Shown here one piece after another: positions 9,496 through 21,423 of a DNA stretch of 64,000 nt; the first letter of the stretch is position 1, and every line of letters starts with the position of its first letter. The notes under the pieces were generated by a model. It searched no databases. It had not been told where the DNA came from and was given only the letters and a program-made list of their open reading frames with translations. Where the stretch lies: assembly GCF_001011035.1 (NCBI RefSeq), contig NZ_CP011492.1, forward strand, positions 1,371,501 through 1,435,500, written 5' to 3'. The position numbers and the translations under genes are program-made. Origin of the DNA: Streptomyces sp. CNQ-509 (lineage in GTDB: Bacteria > Actinomycetota > Actinomycetes > Streptomycetales > Streptomycetaceae).

Positions 9496-10529
9496 CGCAG
9501 CAGCACCAGCGCCGAGTCGTCGTGCAGGTCGGGCGCCCAGTCCGCGAGGTCGTGCCGCAGCGCGGCCAGCACGTCGGCCGGCGGGCGCTCGCGCGGCGCG
9601 CGGGCGTAGCGCTCCGCCAGCGGGAAGAACTCGCCCGCCGCGCTGCGCGCCTCCAGCACGCCGTCGGTGGCCAGCAGCAGCTCGGCGCCCTCGGCGAGCG
9701 CCATGGTGGTCTCCTCCACGTCCTGGAGGGACCGCGCCAGACCGAGACCCAGCGGCGGGCCGCCGTGCAGGTCGGCCTCGCGGACGCGGCCCGCTGCGCT
9801 GCGCAGCAGCGGCGGGGGGTGGCCGTGGTTACGGGCCCGGCACAGGCCCTCCGCGGAGATCGTCAGCAGCAGCACGGTGGCGAAGTCCTCGGGGCCGCCG
9901 TCGCGCGCGAGGCTGCGGTCCATGCGGGCGGCGATCCGGTTCAGCTCCGGCTCCTCGTGCGCGGCCTCGCGGAAGGCGGCGATCACCATGCCGGTGGTGC
10001 GGACGACGCCGAGGCCGTGGCCGCGCACGTCGCCGATGACGACGCGCACGCCCCAGCGGGTGCAGAGAACCTTGTAGAAGTCGCCCCCGATCATCGCCTC
10101 GTCCGCGGCGGACTGGTACGAGTGCGCCACGTCCAGTGGCCCGGCCCGGGCGGGCGGCGCGGGCAGCAGGGCCTGCTGGACGACGTTGGCGACCCGGGTG
10201 ACGCTGCCGAGCTGCCTCTCGCGTACCAGGCGCTCCCGGTGCACGAGCAGCCCGATCCCGATCGCACCGAGGATCCCGAGGACGCGGGCGGCGAAGTCCA
10301 GGTCGAACGCGTGAAAGTTCCACCAGCTCAGCAAGCCGCCCATGACCATCGCGACCGCGCCGGAGACGAAGATCGCCCGGCGCGTGCCGTTGACCGCGAC
10401 GAGCGCCGGTACGACCGCGAACAGAGCGGCCAGCGAGCTGCCGCGTGATGTCGAGAGGTCGACGGCGGTCACGGCGATCAGGAAGAGCCCTCCGGCCCAG
10501 TAGGCGTAGTGACCGCGAAGCGCCCGCAT
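9465..10529 (-). CDS. Membrane-anchored PP2C/SpoIIE-type serine phosphatase
   Basis: Predicted metal-dependent serine/threonine phosphatase that could act on an anti-sigma-factor antagonist. 354 residues: about four hydrophobic segments (residues ~10-110), a short linker ending LVHRERLVRERQLG, then a SpoIIE domain. Metal-site pieces are visible: GGDFY, VIGDVRGHG, ATDGVLEAR and a C-terminal HDDSALVLL. The residue after GGDFY is lysine where many family members have aspartate, but the main metal aspartates remain. No kinase, STAS protein or sigma factor lies beside it, so the partner is unknown. Convergent with the SIS gene, with overlapping ends. Confidence 0.88.
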   Translation of the reverse strand: MRALRGHYAYWAGGLFLIAVTAVDLSTSRGSSLAALFAVVPALVAVNGTRRAIFVSGAVAMVMGGLLSWWNFHAFDLDFAARVLGILGAIGIGLLVHRERLVRERQLGSVTRVANVVQQALLPAPPARAGPLDVAHSYQSAADEAMIGGDFYKVLCTRWGVRVVIGDVRGHGLGVVRTTGMVIAAFREAAHEEPELNRIAARMDRSLARDGGPEDFATVLLLTISAEGLCRARNHGHPPPLLRSAAGRVREADLHGGPPLGLGLARSLQDVEETTMALAEGAELLLATDGVLEARSAAGEFFPLAERYARAPRERPPADVLAALRHDLADWAPDLHDDSALVLLRYAPRRIRPA

Positions 10530-10589
10530 TCCCTCAGCCTGCCGTGCGAACCCCCGGCACGCGAGCCGAGCGCCGCCGAACGCCGCAGG

Positions 10590-12242
10590 TCAGCGCCCCC
10601 TCAGCGCCCGGTAGGCATCGACCAGCGCGAGGGTCGAGCCGTCCAGACCGTCGACCTCCGTGCCGTCCGTGAGCACCGGCTCCAGCCGCTTGGCCAGCAC
10701 CTTGCCCAGCTCGACGCCCCACTGGTCGAAGGAGTCGATGTCCCACACCGCGCCCTGCACGAAGACCTTGTGCTCGTAGAGCGCGACGAGCTGCCCCAGC
10801 ACCGAGGGCGTGAGGCCGTCGGCGAGGATCGTCGTCGTCGGGTGGTTGCCCGGGAACGTCCGGTGCGGCACCTGCGCCTCGGGGACGCCCTCGGCCGCCA
10901 CCTCCGCCGCCGTCTTGCCGAAGGCGAGCGCCTGTCCCTGGGCGAAGAGGTTGGCCATCAGCAGGTCGTGCTGCCCGGTCAGCTCGCCCAGCCCGGGGAC
11001 CGGCCGGGCGAAGCCGATCAGGTCGGCGGGGATCATCTTGGTGCCCTGGTGGAGCAGTTGGTAGTACGCGTGCTGGCCGTTGGTGCCGGGCGTGCCCCAG
11101 ACCACGGGCCCGGTCTGCCAGCCGACGCGCTCGCCGCGGCGGTCGGTGGCCTTGCCGTTGGACTCCATGTCGAGCTGCTGGAGGTAGGCGGTGAACTTCG
11201 ACAGGTAGTGGCTGTACGGGAGCACGGCGTGCGACTGCGCGTCGAAGAAGTCGCCGTACCAGATGCCGAGGAGGCCCATCAGCAGCGGCGCGTTCTCCTC
11301 CGGCGGCGCGGTGCGGAAGTGCTCGTCGACGAGCCGGAAGCCGGCCAGCATCTCGCGGAAGGCGACCGGGCCGATGGCCACCATGAGGGACAGGCCGATG
11401 GCCGAGTCGTACGAGTAGCGCCCGCCGACCCAGTCCCAGAACTCGAACATGTTGTCCGTGTCGATGCCGAACTCGGCGACCTTCGCCGCATTGGTCGACA
11501 GGGCGACGAAGTGCTTGGCGACCGCCTCGTCGCCGGCGCCGAGGCCCGCCAGCAGCCAGCGCTTCGCGGCGGTGGCGTTGGTGATCGTCTCGATGGTGGT
11601 GAAGGTCTTGGAGGCGATGACGAACAGCGTGGTCTCGGGGTCGAGGTCCCGCACGGCCTCGTGCAGGTCGGCGCCGTCGACGTTGGAGACGAAGCGGACG
11701 GTCAGATCCCGCTGGGTGTACGCGCGCAGCGCCTCGTACGCCATGGCCGGGCCCAGGTCGGAGCCGCCGATCCCGACGTTGACGACGGCGCGCACCGGCT
11801 TGCCGGTGTGGCCGCGCCAGTCGCCCGAGCGGACCCGGTCGGCGAAGGTGGTCATCCGGGTCAGCACGTGGTGCACGCCGGGCACCACGTCCACCCCGTC
11901 CACCTCGACGGTCTCGGCGCTGGGCGCGCGCAGCGCGGTGTGCAGCACGGCGCGGTCCTCGGTGATGTTGATCTTCTCGCCGCGGAACATGGCGTCGCGC
12001 AGCTCGGCGACACCGGTCGCGGCGGCCAGTTCGCGCAGCAGGCGCAGGGTCTCGTCGGTGACGAGGTGCTTGGAGTAGTCCAGATAGAGGTCGCCGACGC
12101 GGAGCGTGTACCGGCGGCCGCGCTCGGGGTCGGCGGCGAACAGCTCGCGCAGGTGCGTGGCGCCGAACTCCTCGCGGTGCTTGGCGAGTGCGTGCCACTC
12201 GGGGGTCTGGTCGAGCCTGGTGCGTGACGTGGTGTCGGCCAT
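10590..12242 (-). CDS. pgi: Glucose-6-phosphate isomerase
   Basis: Interconverts glucose 6-phosphate and fructose 6-phosphate, linking glycolysis with the pentose phosphate genes at the left of the window. 550 residues: [26 protein letters not shown] and the C-terminal QWGVELGK signature are present, as is the active-site segment PGNHPTTTI. The frame is open upstream, but ATG 12242 ([16 protein letters not shown]) fits the family. It lies 10 bases downstream of the MFS gene on the same strand, so it may be read from that promoter. Confidence 0.97.
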   Translation of the reverse strand: MADTTSRTRLDQTPEWHALAKHREEFGATHLRELFAADPERGRRYTLRVGDLYLDYSKHLVTDETLRLLRELAAATGVAELRDAMFRGEKINITEDRAVLHTALRAPSAETVEVDGVDVVPGVHHVLTRMTTFADRVRSGDWRGHTGKPVRAVVNVGIGGSDLGPAMAYEALRAYTQRDLTVRFVSNVDGADLHEAVRDLDPETTLFVIASKTFTTIETITNATAAKRWLLAGLGAGDEAVAKHFVALSTNAAKVAEFGIDTDNMFEFWDWVGGRYSYDSAIGLSLMVAIGPVAFREMLAGFRLVDEHFRTAPPEENAPLLMGLLGIWYGDFFDAQSHAVLPYSHYLSKFTAYLQQLDMESNGKATDRRGERVGWQTGPVVWGTPGTNGQHAYYQLLHQGTKMIPADLIGFARPVPGLGELTGQHDLLMANLFAQGQALAFGKTAAEVAAEGVPEAQVPHRTFPGNHPTTTILADGLTPSVLGQLVALYEHKVFVQGAVWDIDSFDQWGVELGKVLAKRLEPVLTDGTEVDGLDGSTLALVDAYRALRGR

Positions 12243-12252
12243 GCCGTCCAAC

Positions 12253-13479
12253 CTAATTGATCCCGGAGCGCGCCGCCGGTCCGAGCGCGGCCACCCCGAG
12301 GCCGGTGAGGACGGCGGCGGCCAGCGCCGGGGTGTTCTCCCCGAGGGAGCCGGCGAGCACCCCGCCGAGCACGGCACCGAGCGGCACCACGGAGATCGAC
12401 AGGGTACGGAACGCGGCGCTGGTCCGGCCGATGGCCCCGGCGGGGCTGCGCCGCTGCAGGACGGTGATCTCGGTGGCGGTCCAGAGCATCCCGGCGAAGC
12501 CGAGGACGGCGAGCGCGGCGCCGGCCGCGGGCAGGCTGCGTACGGTGCCGAAGGCGGTCAGGCACGCCGCCTGGGCGAGGCCCGCCCAGACCAGGGTGCG
12601 CGGGGCGCCGAGGGCGGCGGCGATCCGGCCCGCGGCCATGCCGCCGCTGACGCTGCCGATGCCGTACGCGGTGAGCGCGAGGGCGTAGCCGGTGGTGCCC
12701 GCGCCGAGCCAGCCGGTCAGGTGCAGCACGAGGGTGGCGACGAGGGCGCCGAAGCCCGTGTTGGCGACGACGGTGGCCGCGCAGACGCCCCGGAGCACCG
12801 GTTCCGTCCACAGGGCGCGCAGCCCGTCGGCGACGTCCCGGCGCAGCGGCGTCGGGGGCCGCTCGGCGGCGGGCCGCCGACGCCGCGGCAGGCCGGCGAC
12901 CAGGGCGGCGGCCAGCAGGTACGAGACGGCGTCCACGGCGTACGGCACGGCCGCCCCGGCGCCGACGAGCACGGGCACCAGCGGCGTACCGGCGAAGCGG
13001 TGCACGGCCTCCTGACCGGCCAGCAGCCGCCCGTTCGCGGTGCCGAGGGCCGCGGCGGGCACGACGGCGGGCAGCAGGGCGGTGGCGGCGTTGTCGAAGA
13101 CCGTCTGGAGCGCGGTGAGCGCGAAGGCGAGGACGAGGAGCAGGGCGATCCCGGCCCGCTCCTGCCACACCGCGAGCGCGAACGCGGCCATGAGGAGTCC
13201 GCGCAGCACGTCCGTGATCCACATCGCGCGCCGCTGGTCGACCCGGTCCGCGAGGGCGCCGCCGATCAGCCCGAAGAGCAGCCAGGGCAGGAAGCCGCAG
13301 GCGGTGACGAGCGCGACGAGCAGGGCGGAGTCGGTCAGCTCGACGGCGAGCAGCGGCAGCGCGGCGCCCCGCAGGGCGTCGCCGAAGCGGGAGACGGCGG
13401 CGGCGGCCCACAGCCGTCCGAAGCCGCCGCGCCAGGCAGGTGCGGCGGTCTGCCGCGGGTGGGTGGTCCCGGATCGCAT
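12253..13479 (-). CDS. MFS transporter (EntS-like exporter family)
   Basis: Predicted proton-driven exporter. 408 residues with about 12 hydrophobic segments. [19 protein letters not shown] is the conserved loop 2-3 motif, and [16 protein letters not shown] resembles the N-terminus of multidrug or siderophore MFS exporters. It is directly upstream of and codirectional with pgi (10 bases). No regulator or biosynthetic gene nearby points to a substrate. Confidence 0.85.
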   Translation of the reverse strand: MRSGTTHPRQTAAPAWRGGFGRLWAAAAVSRFGDALRGAALPLLAVELTDSALLVALVTACGFLPWLLFGLIGGALADRVDQRRAMWITDVLRGLLMAAFALAVWQERAGIALLLVLAFALTALQTVFDNAATALLPAVVPAAALGTANGRLLAGQEAVHRFAGTPLVPVLVGAGAAVPYAVDAVSYLLAAALVAGLPRRRRPAAERPPTPLRRDVADGLRALWTEPVLRGVCAATVVANTGFGALVATLVLHLTGWLGAGTTGYALALTAYGIGSVSGGMAAGRIAAALGAPRTLVWAGLAQAACLTAFGTVRSLPAAGAALAVLGFAGMLWTATEITVLQRRSPAGAIGRTSAAFRTLSISVVPLGAVLGGVLAGSLGENTPALAAAVLTGLGVAALGPAARSGIN

Positions 13480-13702
13480 GCCGGGACCGTAGGTACGCGG
13501 GTGCCCGGGGCACCTCGGGCGGTTGCCCTATCCGCCGCCTCAGATCGGGCGGCCGGTCCTGCGGCGTGACGGCCCGGCGCGCGCGACGGCGCGCTGCCGG
13601 TGGAGCCGGTACTGCCGCCGGTGCCGGGGAAGAAGGAGGGGGCCGCCGGCGCGGCTCGGGCGGCTCGGCAGGGCCGGGGACCGCCCGCAAGCACGGCCGG
13701 GG

Positions 13703-14038
13703 TCAGATCTCGCCGCGGAGCTTGGCGAGGGCCTCGGCGAGGATGGCCTCGCCGTCGGCGTCGCTGCGCCGCTCGCGCACGTACGCGAGGTGCGTCTTGT
13801 ACGGCTCGGTGCGCGGCGGGTCCGGCGGGTTGTCCCGGTCCTGGCCCGCCGGGAAACCACAGCGCGGGCAGTCCCAACTGTCCGGGATCTGCGCGTCGGT
13901 GGCGAAGCTGGGTCGGGTCTCGTGCCCGTTGGAGCACCAGAAGGAGACGCGCAGGCGCGGCGCTGACTCGCCTCGCTCCGCCTCCCCCATCGGCCCGGCG
14001 CCGACCCGGCTTCCACGGATCGCGTTGCCACTTGCCAC
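13703..14038 (-). CDS. RbpA-family RNA polymerase-binding protein (paralogue)
   Basis: RbpA proteins bind RNA polymerase and the principal sigma factor and stabilise open complexes in actinobacteria. 111 residues. Zinc ligands of the core domain appear as C35, H39 (CSNGH) and C57, C60 (CPRCG). The sigma-interacting helix keeps THLAYVRERRS with the paired arginines 90-91. The basic linker is weaker than in RbpA proper: lysines are lost and one arginine remains before TH. It therefore looks like the second, divergent paralogue found in Streptomyces rather than the main RbpA. The GTG start has GGGAG 8 bases upstream. It lies between pgi/MFS and secG. Confidence 0.85.
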   Translation of the reverse strand: MASGNAIRGSRVGAGPMGEAERGESAPRLRVSFWCSNGHETRPSFATDAQIPDSWDCPRCGFPAGQDRDNPPDPPRTEPYKTHLAYVRERRSDADGEAILAEALAKLRGEI

Positions 14039-14130
14039 GGTCGTAACTCCCTGCGTGAAATGCGGCGAGGCATCGTCGGCGACCCCGCCGCGGGCGCCCT
14101 AGTCTACGTACCGCCGGTCGCCGTGGTGGC

Positions 14131-14367
14131 TCAGCTGTCGAACTTCATCAGCAGGCCCAGCACGACGATGATGGCGAACCAGATCAGGCCGACGACCACG
14201 GTGATCCGGTCCAGGTTGCGCTCGGCGACGGAGGAGCCGCCGACGGAGGACTGCATGCCGCCGCCGAACATGTCGGACAGGCCGCCGCCCTTGCCCTTGT
14301 GCATGAGGACGAGCATCATCAGCAGCCCGCTGAAGATGATCAGGGCGATGGAGAACCCTACGGTCAC
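14131..14367 (-). CDS. secG: Preprotein translocase subunit SecG
   Basis: Small subunit of the SecYEG translocon that assists protein export. 78 residues with two membrane segments (about 3-22 and 53-75) joined by a glycine-rich loop, HKGKGGGLSDMFGGGM, which is the SecG hallmark. The GTG start is preceded by GGAAAAG. It lies downstream of tpiA, as in many Gram-positive glycolytic clusters, after a 145-base gap. Confidence 0.95.
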   Translation of the reverse strand: MTVGFSIALIIFSGLLMMLVLMHKGKGGGLSDMFGGGMQSSVGGSSVAERNLDRITVVVGLIWFAIIVVLGLLMKFDS

Positions 14368-14512
14368 GGCTTTTCCAACTCTCTCGGTGACGGACGGACA
14401 CGGAACGCGGCCGGTGCGGTCATCCTGCGTGACCGGCCCCCGACAGCCTACGACGAACAGGCGGCCCGGGCCTACTCCCCGGTCGGCGGGAAGGGGCCCG
14501 GGACCGCGGACC

Positions 14513-15298
14513 TCACTGGTCCCGGAAGCGGACGATCTTGACGAACTCGTCGGCGTCCAGCGAAGCGCCGCCGATCAGCGCGCCGTCCACGTCGGGCTGC
14601 GCCATGATCGCCGCGACGTTGCCGCTCTTGACGGAGCCGCCGTACTGGATGCGCACCGCGGCCGCCACCTCCTCGCTGTACAGCTCCGCCAGCCGCTGCC
14701 GGATCGCGCCGCAGACCTCCTGCGCGTCGTCAGGCGTGGCGACCTCGCCGGTGCCGATGGCCCACACCGGCTCGTACGCGACGACGATGCTCTCCGCGTC
14801 CGCCGCGTTGACGTCCTTCAGCGCCCCGTCGAGCTGCGCCAGGGTGTACGCGACCTGCTCGCCGGCCTTGCGCACCTCCAGGCCCTCGCCGATGCAGAGG
14901 ATCGGCGTGATGCCGTACTTGAACGCGGCCTTGACCTTCGCGTTGACGAGCGCGTCGTCCTCGCCGTGGTACTGCCTCCGCTCGGAGTGGCCGACGACGA
15001 CGTACGTGCAGTGGAGCTTGGCCAGCATCGGGCCCGAGACGTCGCCCGTGTACGCGCCGGCGTCGTGCGGCGAGATGTCCTGGGCGCCGTACTTGATCTT
15101 GAGCTTGTCGCCGTCCACGAGCGTCTGCACCGAGCGCAGATCGGTGTACGGCGGCAGGACGGCGACCTCGACGGCCTCGTAGTCCTTGTCGTGGAGCGCG
15201 AAGGCGAGCTTCTGGACGTGCGCGATGCCCTCAAGGTGGTTGAGGTTCATCTTCCAGTTGCCCGCCATGAACGGGATACGGGTCGGCTTGTCGTTCAT
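14513..15298 (-). CDS. tpiA: Triosephosphate isomerase
   Basis: Interconverts dihydroxyacetone phosphate and glyceraldehyde 3-phosphate. 261 residues of the TIM barrel: NWKMN supplies the catalytic lysine, VVGHSERRQ the histidine, and [11 protein letters not shown] the catalytic glutamate and flexible loop. Starts 9 bases after the pgk stop, so it is cotranscribed with pgk. Confidence 0.98.
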   Translation of the reverse strand: MNDKPTRIPFMAGNWKMNLNHLEGIAHVQKLAFALHDKDYEAVEVAVLPPYTDLRSVQTLVDGDKLKIKYGAQDISPHDAGAYTGDVSGPMLAKLHCTYVVVGHSERRQYHGEDDALVNAKVKAAFKYGITPILCIGEGLEVRKAGEQVAYTLAQLDGALKDVNAADAESIVVAYEPVWAIGTGEVATPDDAQEVCGAIRQRLAELYSEEVAAAVRIQYGGSVKSGNVAAIMAQPDVDGALIGGASLDADEFVKIVRFRDQ

Positions 15299-15307
15299 CG
15301 TTACGGG

Positions 15308-16528
15308 TCAGTCCTCCAGTGCGGCGAGGCCGGGGAGCGTCTTGCCCTCGAGGTATTCGAGGCTGGCGCCGCCACCGGTCGAGATGTGGCCGAACGCATT
15401 CTCGTCGAAGCCCAGGATGCGGACGGCGGCGGCGCTGTCGCCGCCGCCGACGACGGTGAACGCGGAGCTGTCCACCAGGGCCTGCGCGACCGCGCGGGTG
15501 CCCTCGGCGTAGTCGGGGTGCTCGAACACGCCCATCGGCCCGTTCCAGAAGACCGTGGCGGCGTCGGCGATCTTCGAGGCGAAGAGCCGGCCGGACGCCG
15601 GGCCGATGTCGAGGCCCATCACGTCGGCGGGGACGGCGTCCGCCGGCACGGTCACGGGCTCGGTCGGCGCCTGCGCCTTGACGTCCGGGAACTCCCGGGC
15701 GGCGACCACGTCGACGGGGAGCACGAACTCCACGCCGAGCTTCTCGGCCCGCGCCAGGTACTCGCGGACCGCGGGCACCTGCTCCTCCTGGAGCAGGCTG
15801 GAGCCGACCTCGTACCCCTTGGCCTTGAGGAAGGTGTACGCCATGCCGCCGCCGATGAGGATGCGGTCGGCCTTCTCCAGCAGGTGGTCGATGACCCCGA
15901 GCTTGTCGGAGACCTTGGCGCCGCCGAGCACGACCGCGTACGGCCGCGCGACGTCCTCGGTGAGCTTGCGCAGGACGCCCACCTCGGCGGCGATCAGGTA
16001 GCCGACGTAGTGCGGCAGCCGGGCGGGCAGGTCGTACACCGAGGCGTGCCTGCGGTGGACGGCGCCGAAGCCGTCGCCCACGTACACGTCGGCCAGTTGG
16101 GCCAGCTCGTCCGCGAACGCGCCGCGCCCGGCGTCGTCCTTCGCGGTCTCGCCGGGGTTGAACCGCAGGTTTTCGAGCAGCGTGACCTCGCCGTCGCCGA
16201 GCCCGGCGACGGTGGCCTTCGCGCTCTCGCCCACGGTGTCCGTGGCGAACTCCGTCTTCTTCGCGGAGTCCCCGAGCAGTTCGCCCAGCCGGCGCGCCAC
16301 CGGCGCGAGCGAGAACGCCGGGTCCGGCGCGCCCTTGGGGCGGCCGAGGTGGGAGGCGACGACCACCCGGGCGCCGGCCTCGGCCAGCTTGGCGATCGTC
16401 GGGACGACGGCGCGGATGCGGCCGTCGTCGGTGATGGTGGTGCCGTCCAGCGGCACGTTGAGGTCCGCGCGGACGAAGACCCGCTTGCCGGCGATGCCTT
16501 CGCCGAGGAGGTCGTCGAGCGTCTTCAT
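15308..16528 (-). CDS. pgk: Phosphoglycerate kinase
   Basis: Transfers phosphate from 1,3-bisphosphoglycerate to ADP. 406 residues: VFVRADLNVPL near the N-terminus, SHLGRPKG, LGGAKVSDKL for the hinge and nucleotide domain, and GGGDSAAAV near the C-terminus. Middle gene of the leftward gap-pgk-tpiA set, separated from gap by 168 bases that include a GC hairpin, so partial termination or its own promoter is likely. Confidence 0.98.
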   Translation of the reverse strand: MKTLDDLLGEGIAGKRVFVRADLNVPLDGTTITDDGRIRAVVPTIAKLAEAGARVVVASHLGRPKGAPDPAFSLAPVARRLGELLGDSAKKTEFATDTVGESAKATVAGLGDGEVTLLENLRFNPGETAKDDAGRGAFADELAQLADVYVGDGFGAVHRRHASVYDLPARLPHYVGYLIAAEVGVLRKLTEDVARPYAVVLGGAKVSDKLGVIDHLLEKADRILIGGGMAYTFLKAKGYEVGSSLLQEEQVPAVREYLARAEKLGVEFVLPVDVVAAREFPDVKAQAPTEPVTVPADAVPADVMGLDIGPASGRLFASKIADAATVFWNGPMGVFEHPDYAEGTRAVAQALVDSSAFTVVGGGDSAAAVRILGFDENAFGHISTGGGASLEYLEGKTLPGLAALED

Positions 16529-16609
16529 GGAGACTCCTGCATCACTGCTGACACCGCCCGCGCACCGCCGCGGAGCGGCGCGCGCGACGGCCTGGTCGTC
16601 GGAACGAGC

Positions 16610-16640
16610 GGGGCCCGCCGCCGTGCGGCGGCCGGGCCCC
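16610..16640 (-). terminator. GC-rich hairpin after gap
   Basis: An inverted repeat, GGGGCCCGCCGCC against CGGCGGCCGGGCCCC with a single bulged base and a 3-base loop, lies about 57 bases past the gap stop in the gap-pgk space. It has no T-tract. It may attenuate read-through from gap into pgk, giving different amounts of the two enzymes. Confidence 0.55.
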
Positions 16641-16696
16641 GGCCGGGATGAGCCGCCCGGGGAGCCGCGGCCCCCCGGCCGGGCGGCCGCGCCGCC

Positions 16697-18380
<1,684 letters not shown>

Positions 18381-18449
18381 GCCGGGGGCGTTTGCGACGA
18401 GGGCGGGGCGAGGGCGGCGCCGGACGCCGCCGGGTGGGGCGGGCGGGTG

Positions 18450-19427
18450 TCAGCCCACCATTTCCTCCGTGAGGTTCGCCTCCGTGCCCGGGATGCCCAA
18501 GTCGCCCGCCCGCTTGTCGGCCATGGCGAGCAGCCGGCGGATGCGCCCCGCGACCGCGTCCTTCGTCAGCGGCGGGTCGGCGAGCGCGCCCAGTTCCTCC
18601 AGCGACGCCTGCTTGTGCTCCATGCGCAGCCGGCCGGCCGCCGCCAGGTGCTCCGGCACCTCGTCGCCGAGGATCTCCAGCGCCCGCTGCACCCGCGCGC
18701 CGGCCGCGACCGCCGCGCGGGCGGAGCGGCGCAGGTTGGCGTCGTCGAAGTTGGCCAGCCGGTTGGCGGTGGCGCGCACCTCGCGGCGCATCCGGCGCTC
18801 CTCCCAGGCCAGCACCGACTCGTGCGCGCCGAGCCGGGTGAGCAGGGCACCGATGGCGTCCCCGTCCCGTACGACCACGCGGTCCACGCCGCGCACCTCG
18901 CGGGCCTTGGCCGGGATGCTGAGCCGGCGGGCGGCGCCGACCAGGGCGAGGGCCGCCTCCGGGCCCGGGCAGGTGACCTCGAGCGAGGAGGAGCGGCCGG
19001 GCTCGGTGAGCGAGCCGTGGGCGAGGAAGGCGCCGCGCCAGGCGGCCTCGGCGTCGCAGGTGGCGCCGGAGACGACCTGCGGGGGCAGCCCGCGGATGGG
19101 CCGGCCGCGGCCGTCGACCAGGCCCGTCTGCCGGGCCAGTTGCTCACCGCCGGCGACCACGCGGACCACGTACCGGCTGCTGCGGCGCAGCCCGCCCGGA
19201 GCCATGACGATCATCTCGGACCCGTGCCCGAAGATCTCCAGGATGTCCTTCTTCAGCCGCCGTGCGGCGACCCCGGTGTCCAGCTCGGCCTCGATCACGA
19301 TGCGGCCGCTGACGAGGTGGAGCCCGCCGGCGAACCGGAGCGTGGCCGAGACCTCCGCCTTGCGGCAGCACGTCCGGGTCACGGGGAGCCGCGAGATCTC
19401 GTCCTTCACCGCTGCCGTCATCGCCAT
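18450..19427 (-). CDS. whiA: Sporulation regulator WhiA
   Basis: DNA-binding regulator of sporulation septation and cell division in Streptomyces, acting with WhiB (family knowledge). 325 residues: an N-terminal LAGLIDADG-like domain (about 1-200) and a C-terminal helix-turn-helix with [21 protein letters not shown] 19427 begins [14 protein letters not shown], as in relatives. Its first bases overlap the yvcK stop by 10 bases, so it is translated in the uvrC-rapZ-yvcK-whiA operon. The C-terminus looks a few residues shorter than in S. coelicolor. Confidence 0.97.
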   Translation of the reverse strand: MAMTAAVKDEISRLPVTRTCCRKAEVSATLRFAGGLHLVSGRIVIEAELDTGVAARRLKKDILEIFGHGSEMIVMAPGGLRRSSRYVVRVVAGGEQLARQTGLVDGRGRPIRGLPPQVVSGATCDAEAAWRGAFLAHGSLTEPGRSSSLEVTCPGPEAALALVGAARRLSIPAKAREVRGVDRVVVRDGDAIGALLTRLGAHESVLAWEERRMRREVRATANRLANFDDANLRRSARAAVAAGARVQRALEILGDEVPEHLAAAGRLRMEHKQASLEELGALADPPLTKDAVAGRIRRLLAMADKRAGDLGIPGTEANLTEEMVG

Positions 19428-20452
19428 GGCCCGATCCTTCCATGCATCCGAAAAATACGGTCGTACGCGGCGGCCAGCAGCTCCGGATCGTGCCGGGGAG
19501 TCCCGTCGGTCCGCGCCACCGGCGCCAGCTCGACCGAGCCCTCAAGCTCTTTCGCAGCCTCGCGCAACCCGTCGCGCTCTGCCGCACCGGGCACTGCATC
19601 CTTGTCGGCCAGCACCACGTCGAGGGCGAGTTTAGGGGCGTGTCGTCGCAAAACCTCCAAATGACGCTGCGGGGAAAATCCGTCCGTTTCCCCCGGCTGC
19701 GGGGCGAGGTTCAGGGAGAGGACCTTGCGGGCCTTGGTCTCCACCAGGGCCTGGCGCAGGTCGGGCACGAGCAGGTGCGGGATGACGGAGGAGAACCACG
19801 ACCCCGGCCCGAGCACCACCCAGTCCGCCTCGCGGACGGCCTCGACGGCGGCCGGGACGGCCGGCGGGTCGGCGGGCACCAGGTAGACCTGCTGCACCTC
19901 GCCGGGGGTGAGGGCCACCGTGGCCTGGCCGGCCACGGTGGTGACCTGCTCGGGACGCTCCGGCGCGTGGCCGCGCACGTCGGCGCGGAGCTCCAGGGGC
20001 ACCGCGGACATGGGCAGCACGCGGCCGTGCGCGCCCAGGAGCGTACCGACCAGGTCGAGGGCCGCGACATGGTCGCCGAGCTGCTCCCAGAGCGCGACGA
20101 TCAGCAGATTGCCGACGGCGTGGTCGTGCAGCTCGCCCTGGCTGGTGAAGCGGTGCTGGATGACGCGGGACCAGGTCTGGCCCCAGTCGTCGTCGCCGCA
20201 GAGCGCCGCCAGCGCCTTGCGCAGGTCGCCCGGCGGCAGCACGCCCAGCTCGGCGCGGAGCCGCCCGGACGAGCCGCCGTCGTCGGCGACGGTGACGACG
20301 GCGGTGAGATCGCCGGTGATCCGGCGCAGCGCGGCGAGGGAGGCGGACAGGCCCATCCCCCCGCCGAGCGCGACCACCTTCGGCTGCGAACCGGGTCTGC
20401 GGGCGCCCCGGCGGCGCAGCCGGAGGTTCCGGCCGCCGGCGATCCGCCTCAC
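19418..20452 (-). CDS. yvcK: YvcK-family protein (UDP-sugar-binding, gluconeogenic growth and morphology factor)
   Basis: Conserved companion of RapZ and WhiA; YvcK/CuvA proteins bind UDP-sugars and influence cell-wall homeostasis (family knowledge). 344 residues: [19 protein letters not shown] near residue 24, [14 protein letters not shown] and [10 protein letters not shown] follow. GTG 20452 is chosen because it overlaps the rapZ stop as GTGA, the usual coupled arrangement. The gene then overlaps whiA by 10 bases. Confidence 0.95.
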   Translation of the reverse strand: MRRIAGGRNLRLRRRGARRPGSQPKVVALGGGMGLSASLAALRRITGDLTAVVTVADDGGSSGRLRAELGVLPPGDLRKALAALCGDDDWGQTWSRVIQHRFTSQGELHDHAVGNLLIVALWEQLGDHVAALDLVGTLLGAHGRVLPMSAVPLELRADVRGHAPERPEQVTTVAGQATVALTPGEVQQVYLVPADPPAVPAAVEAVREADWVVLGPGSWFSSVIPHLLVPDLRQALVETKARKVLSLNLAPQPGETDGFSPQRHLEVLRRHAPKLALDVVLADKDAVPGAAERDGLREAAKELEGSVELAPVARTDGTPRHDPELLAAAYDRIFRMHGRIGPWR

Positions 20453-21405
20453 TCGCGCCCCATGTCCCGGTGGACGACGACGGTCTCGATGCCGTCCGAG
20501 GCGAGCCGGCGGGCCAGCCGCTCGGACATCGCCACGGAGCGGTGCTTGCCGCCGGTGCAGCCGACGGCGATGGTCACGTACCGCTTGCCCTCGCGCCGGT
20601 AACCCTCGGTGACCAGGTGCATCAGCTCCGCGTAGCCGTTGAGGAACTCCTTGGCGCCGGGCTGGTTGAAGACGTACTGCGCGACGTCCTCGTTCAGCCC
20701 GGTGAACTGGCGCAGCTCGGGGACCCAGTGCGGGTTCGGCAGGAAGCGGCAGTCCACCACCAGGTCGGCGTCCACCGGCAGGCCGTACTTGTAGCCGAAG
20801 GACATCACCGTGGCGCGCAGCTCGGGCTCCTCGCCGCCGGCGAACTGGGCGTCCATCTTCGCGCGCAGCTCGTGCACGTTCAGGCTGGAGGTGTCGATCA
20901 CCAGGTCGGCGTCGCCGCGCAGCTCGCGCAGCAGGTCCCGCTCGGCGGCGATGCCGTCGAGGATCGTCCCGTCGCCCTGCAGCGGATGCGGGCGGCGCAC
21001 GGACTCGAAGCGGGCCACCAGCGAGTTGTCCGACGCCTCCAGGAAGACGATGCGCCGGGGCACCCCCTTCTCCTTCAGGTCGGCCAGGGACTCCTTCAGG
21101 TTGTCGAAGAAGCGCCGGCCGCGGACGTCCACGACGACCGCGATCCGCGCCACGTTCCCCTGCGAGCGGGCGCCCAGCTCCACCATGGTGGGGATGAGCG
21201 CGGGCGGCAGGTTGTCCACCACGAACCAGCCGAGGTCCTCCAGGCACTTCGCGGCCGTGCTCCGGCCGGCACCCGACATCCCGGAGATGATCACCAGCTC
21301 GGGGATGCCCGCCTGCGCGGAGTCACCCGTCTCGCCCGGCACGGCGGCCTGGTCACCCGTGGTCACGGTGGTCTCGTCGGTCTCGTCTGTCCCGTTGTCG
21401 TTCAT
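20449..21405 (-). CDS. rapZ: RNase adapter RapZ (P-loop nucleotide-binding protein)
   Basis: In enterobacteria RapZ directs RNase E to GlmZ, controlling glucosamine-6-phosphate synthesis; the actinobacterial role is less clear. 318 residues: an acidic, threonine-rich N-terminal extension of about 33 residues, then the Walker A ISGMSGAGRSTAAK with arginine in place of the usual lysine. CTGGKHRSV in the C-terminal domain follows. It lies 18 bases after uvrC and overlaps yvcK by four bases. Confidence 0.95.
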   Translation of the reverse strand: MNDNGTDETDETTVTTGDQAAVPGETGDSAQAGIPELVIISGMSGAGRSTAAKCLEDLGWFVVDNLPPALIPTMVELGARSQGNVARIAVVVDVRGRRFFDNLKESLADLKEKGVPRRIVFLEASDNSLVARFESVRRPHPLQGDGTILDGIAAERDLLRELRGDADLVIDTSSLNVHELRAKMDAQFAGGEEPELRATVMSFGYKYGLPVDADLVVDCRFLPNPHWVPELRQFTGLNEDVAQYVFNQPGAKEFLNGYAELMHLVTEGYRREGKRYVTIAVGCTGGKHRSVAMSERLARRLASDGIETVVVHRDMGRE

Positions 21406-21423
21406 CGCTCTGTCCCCCGGTCC

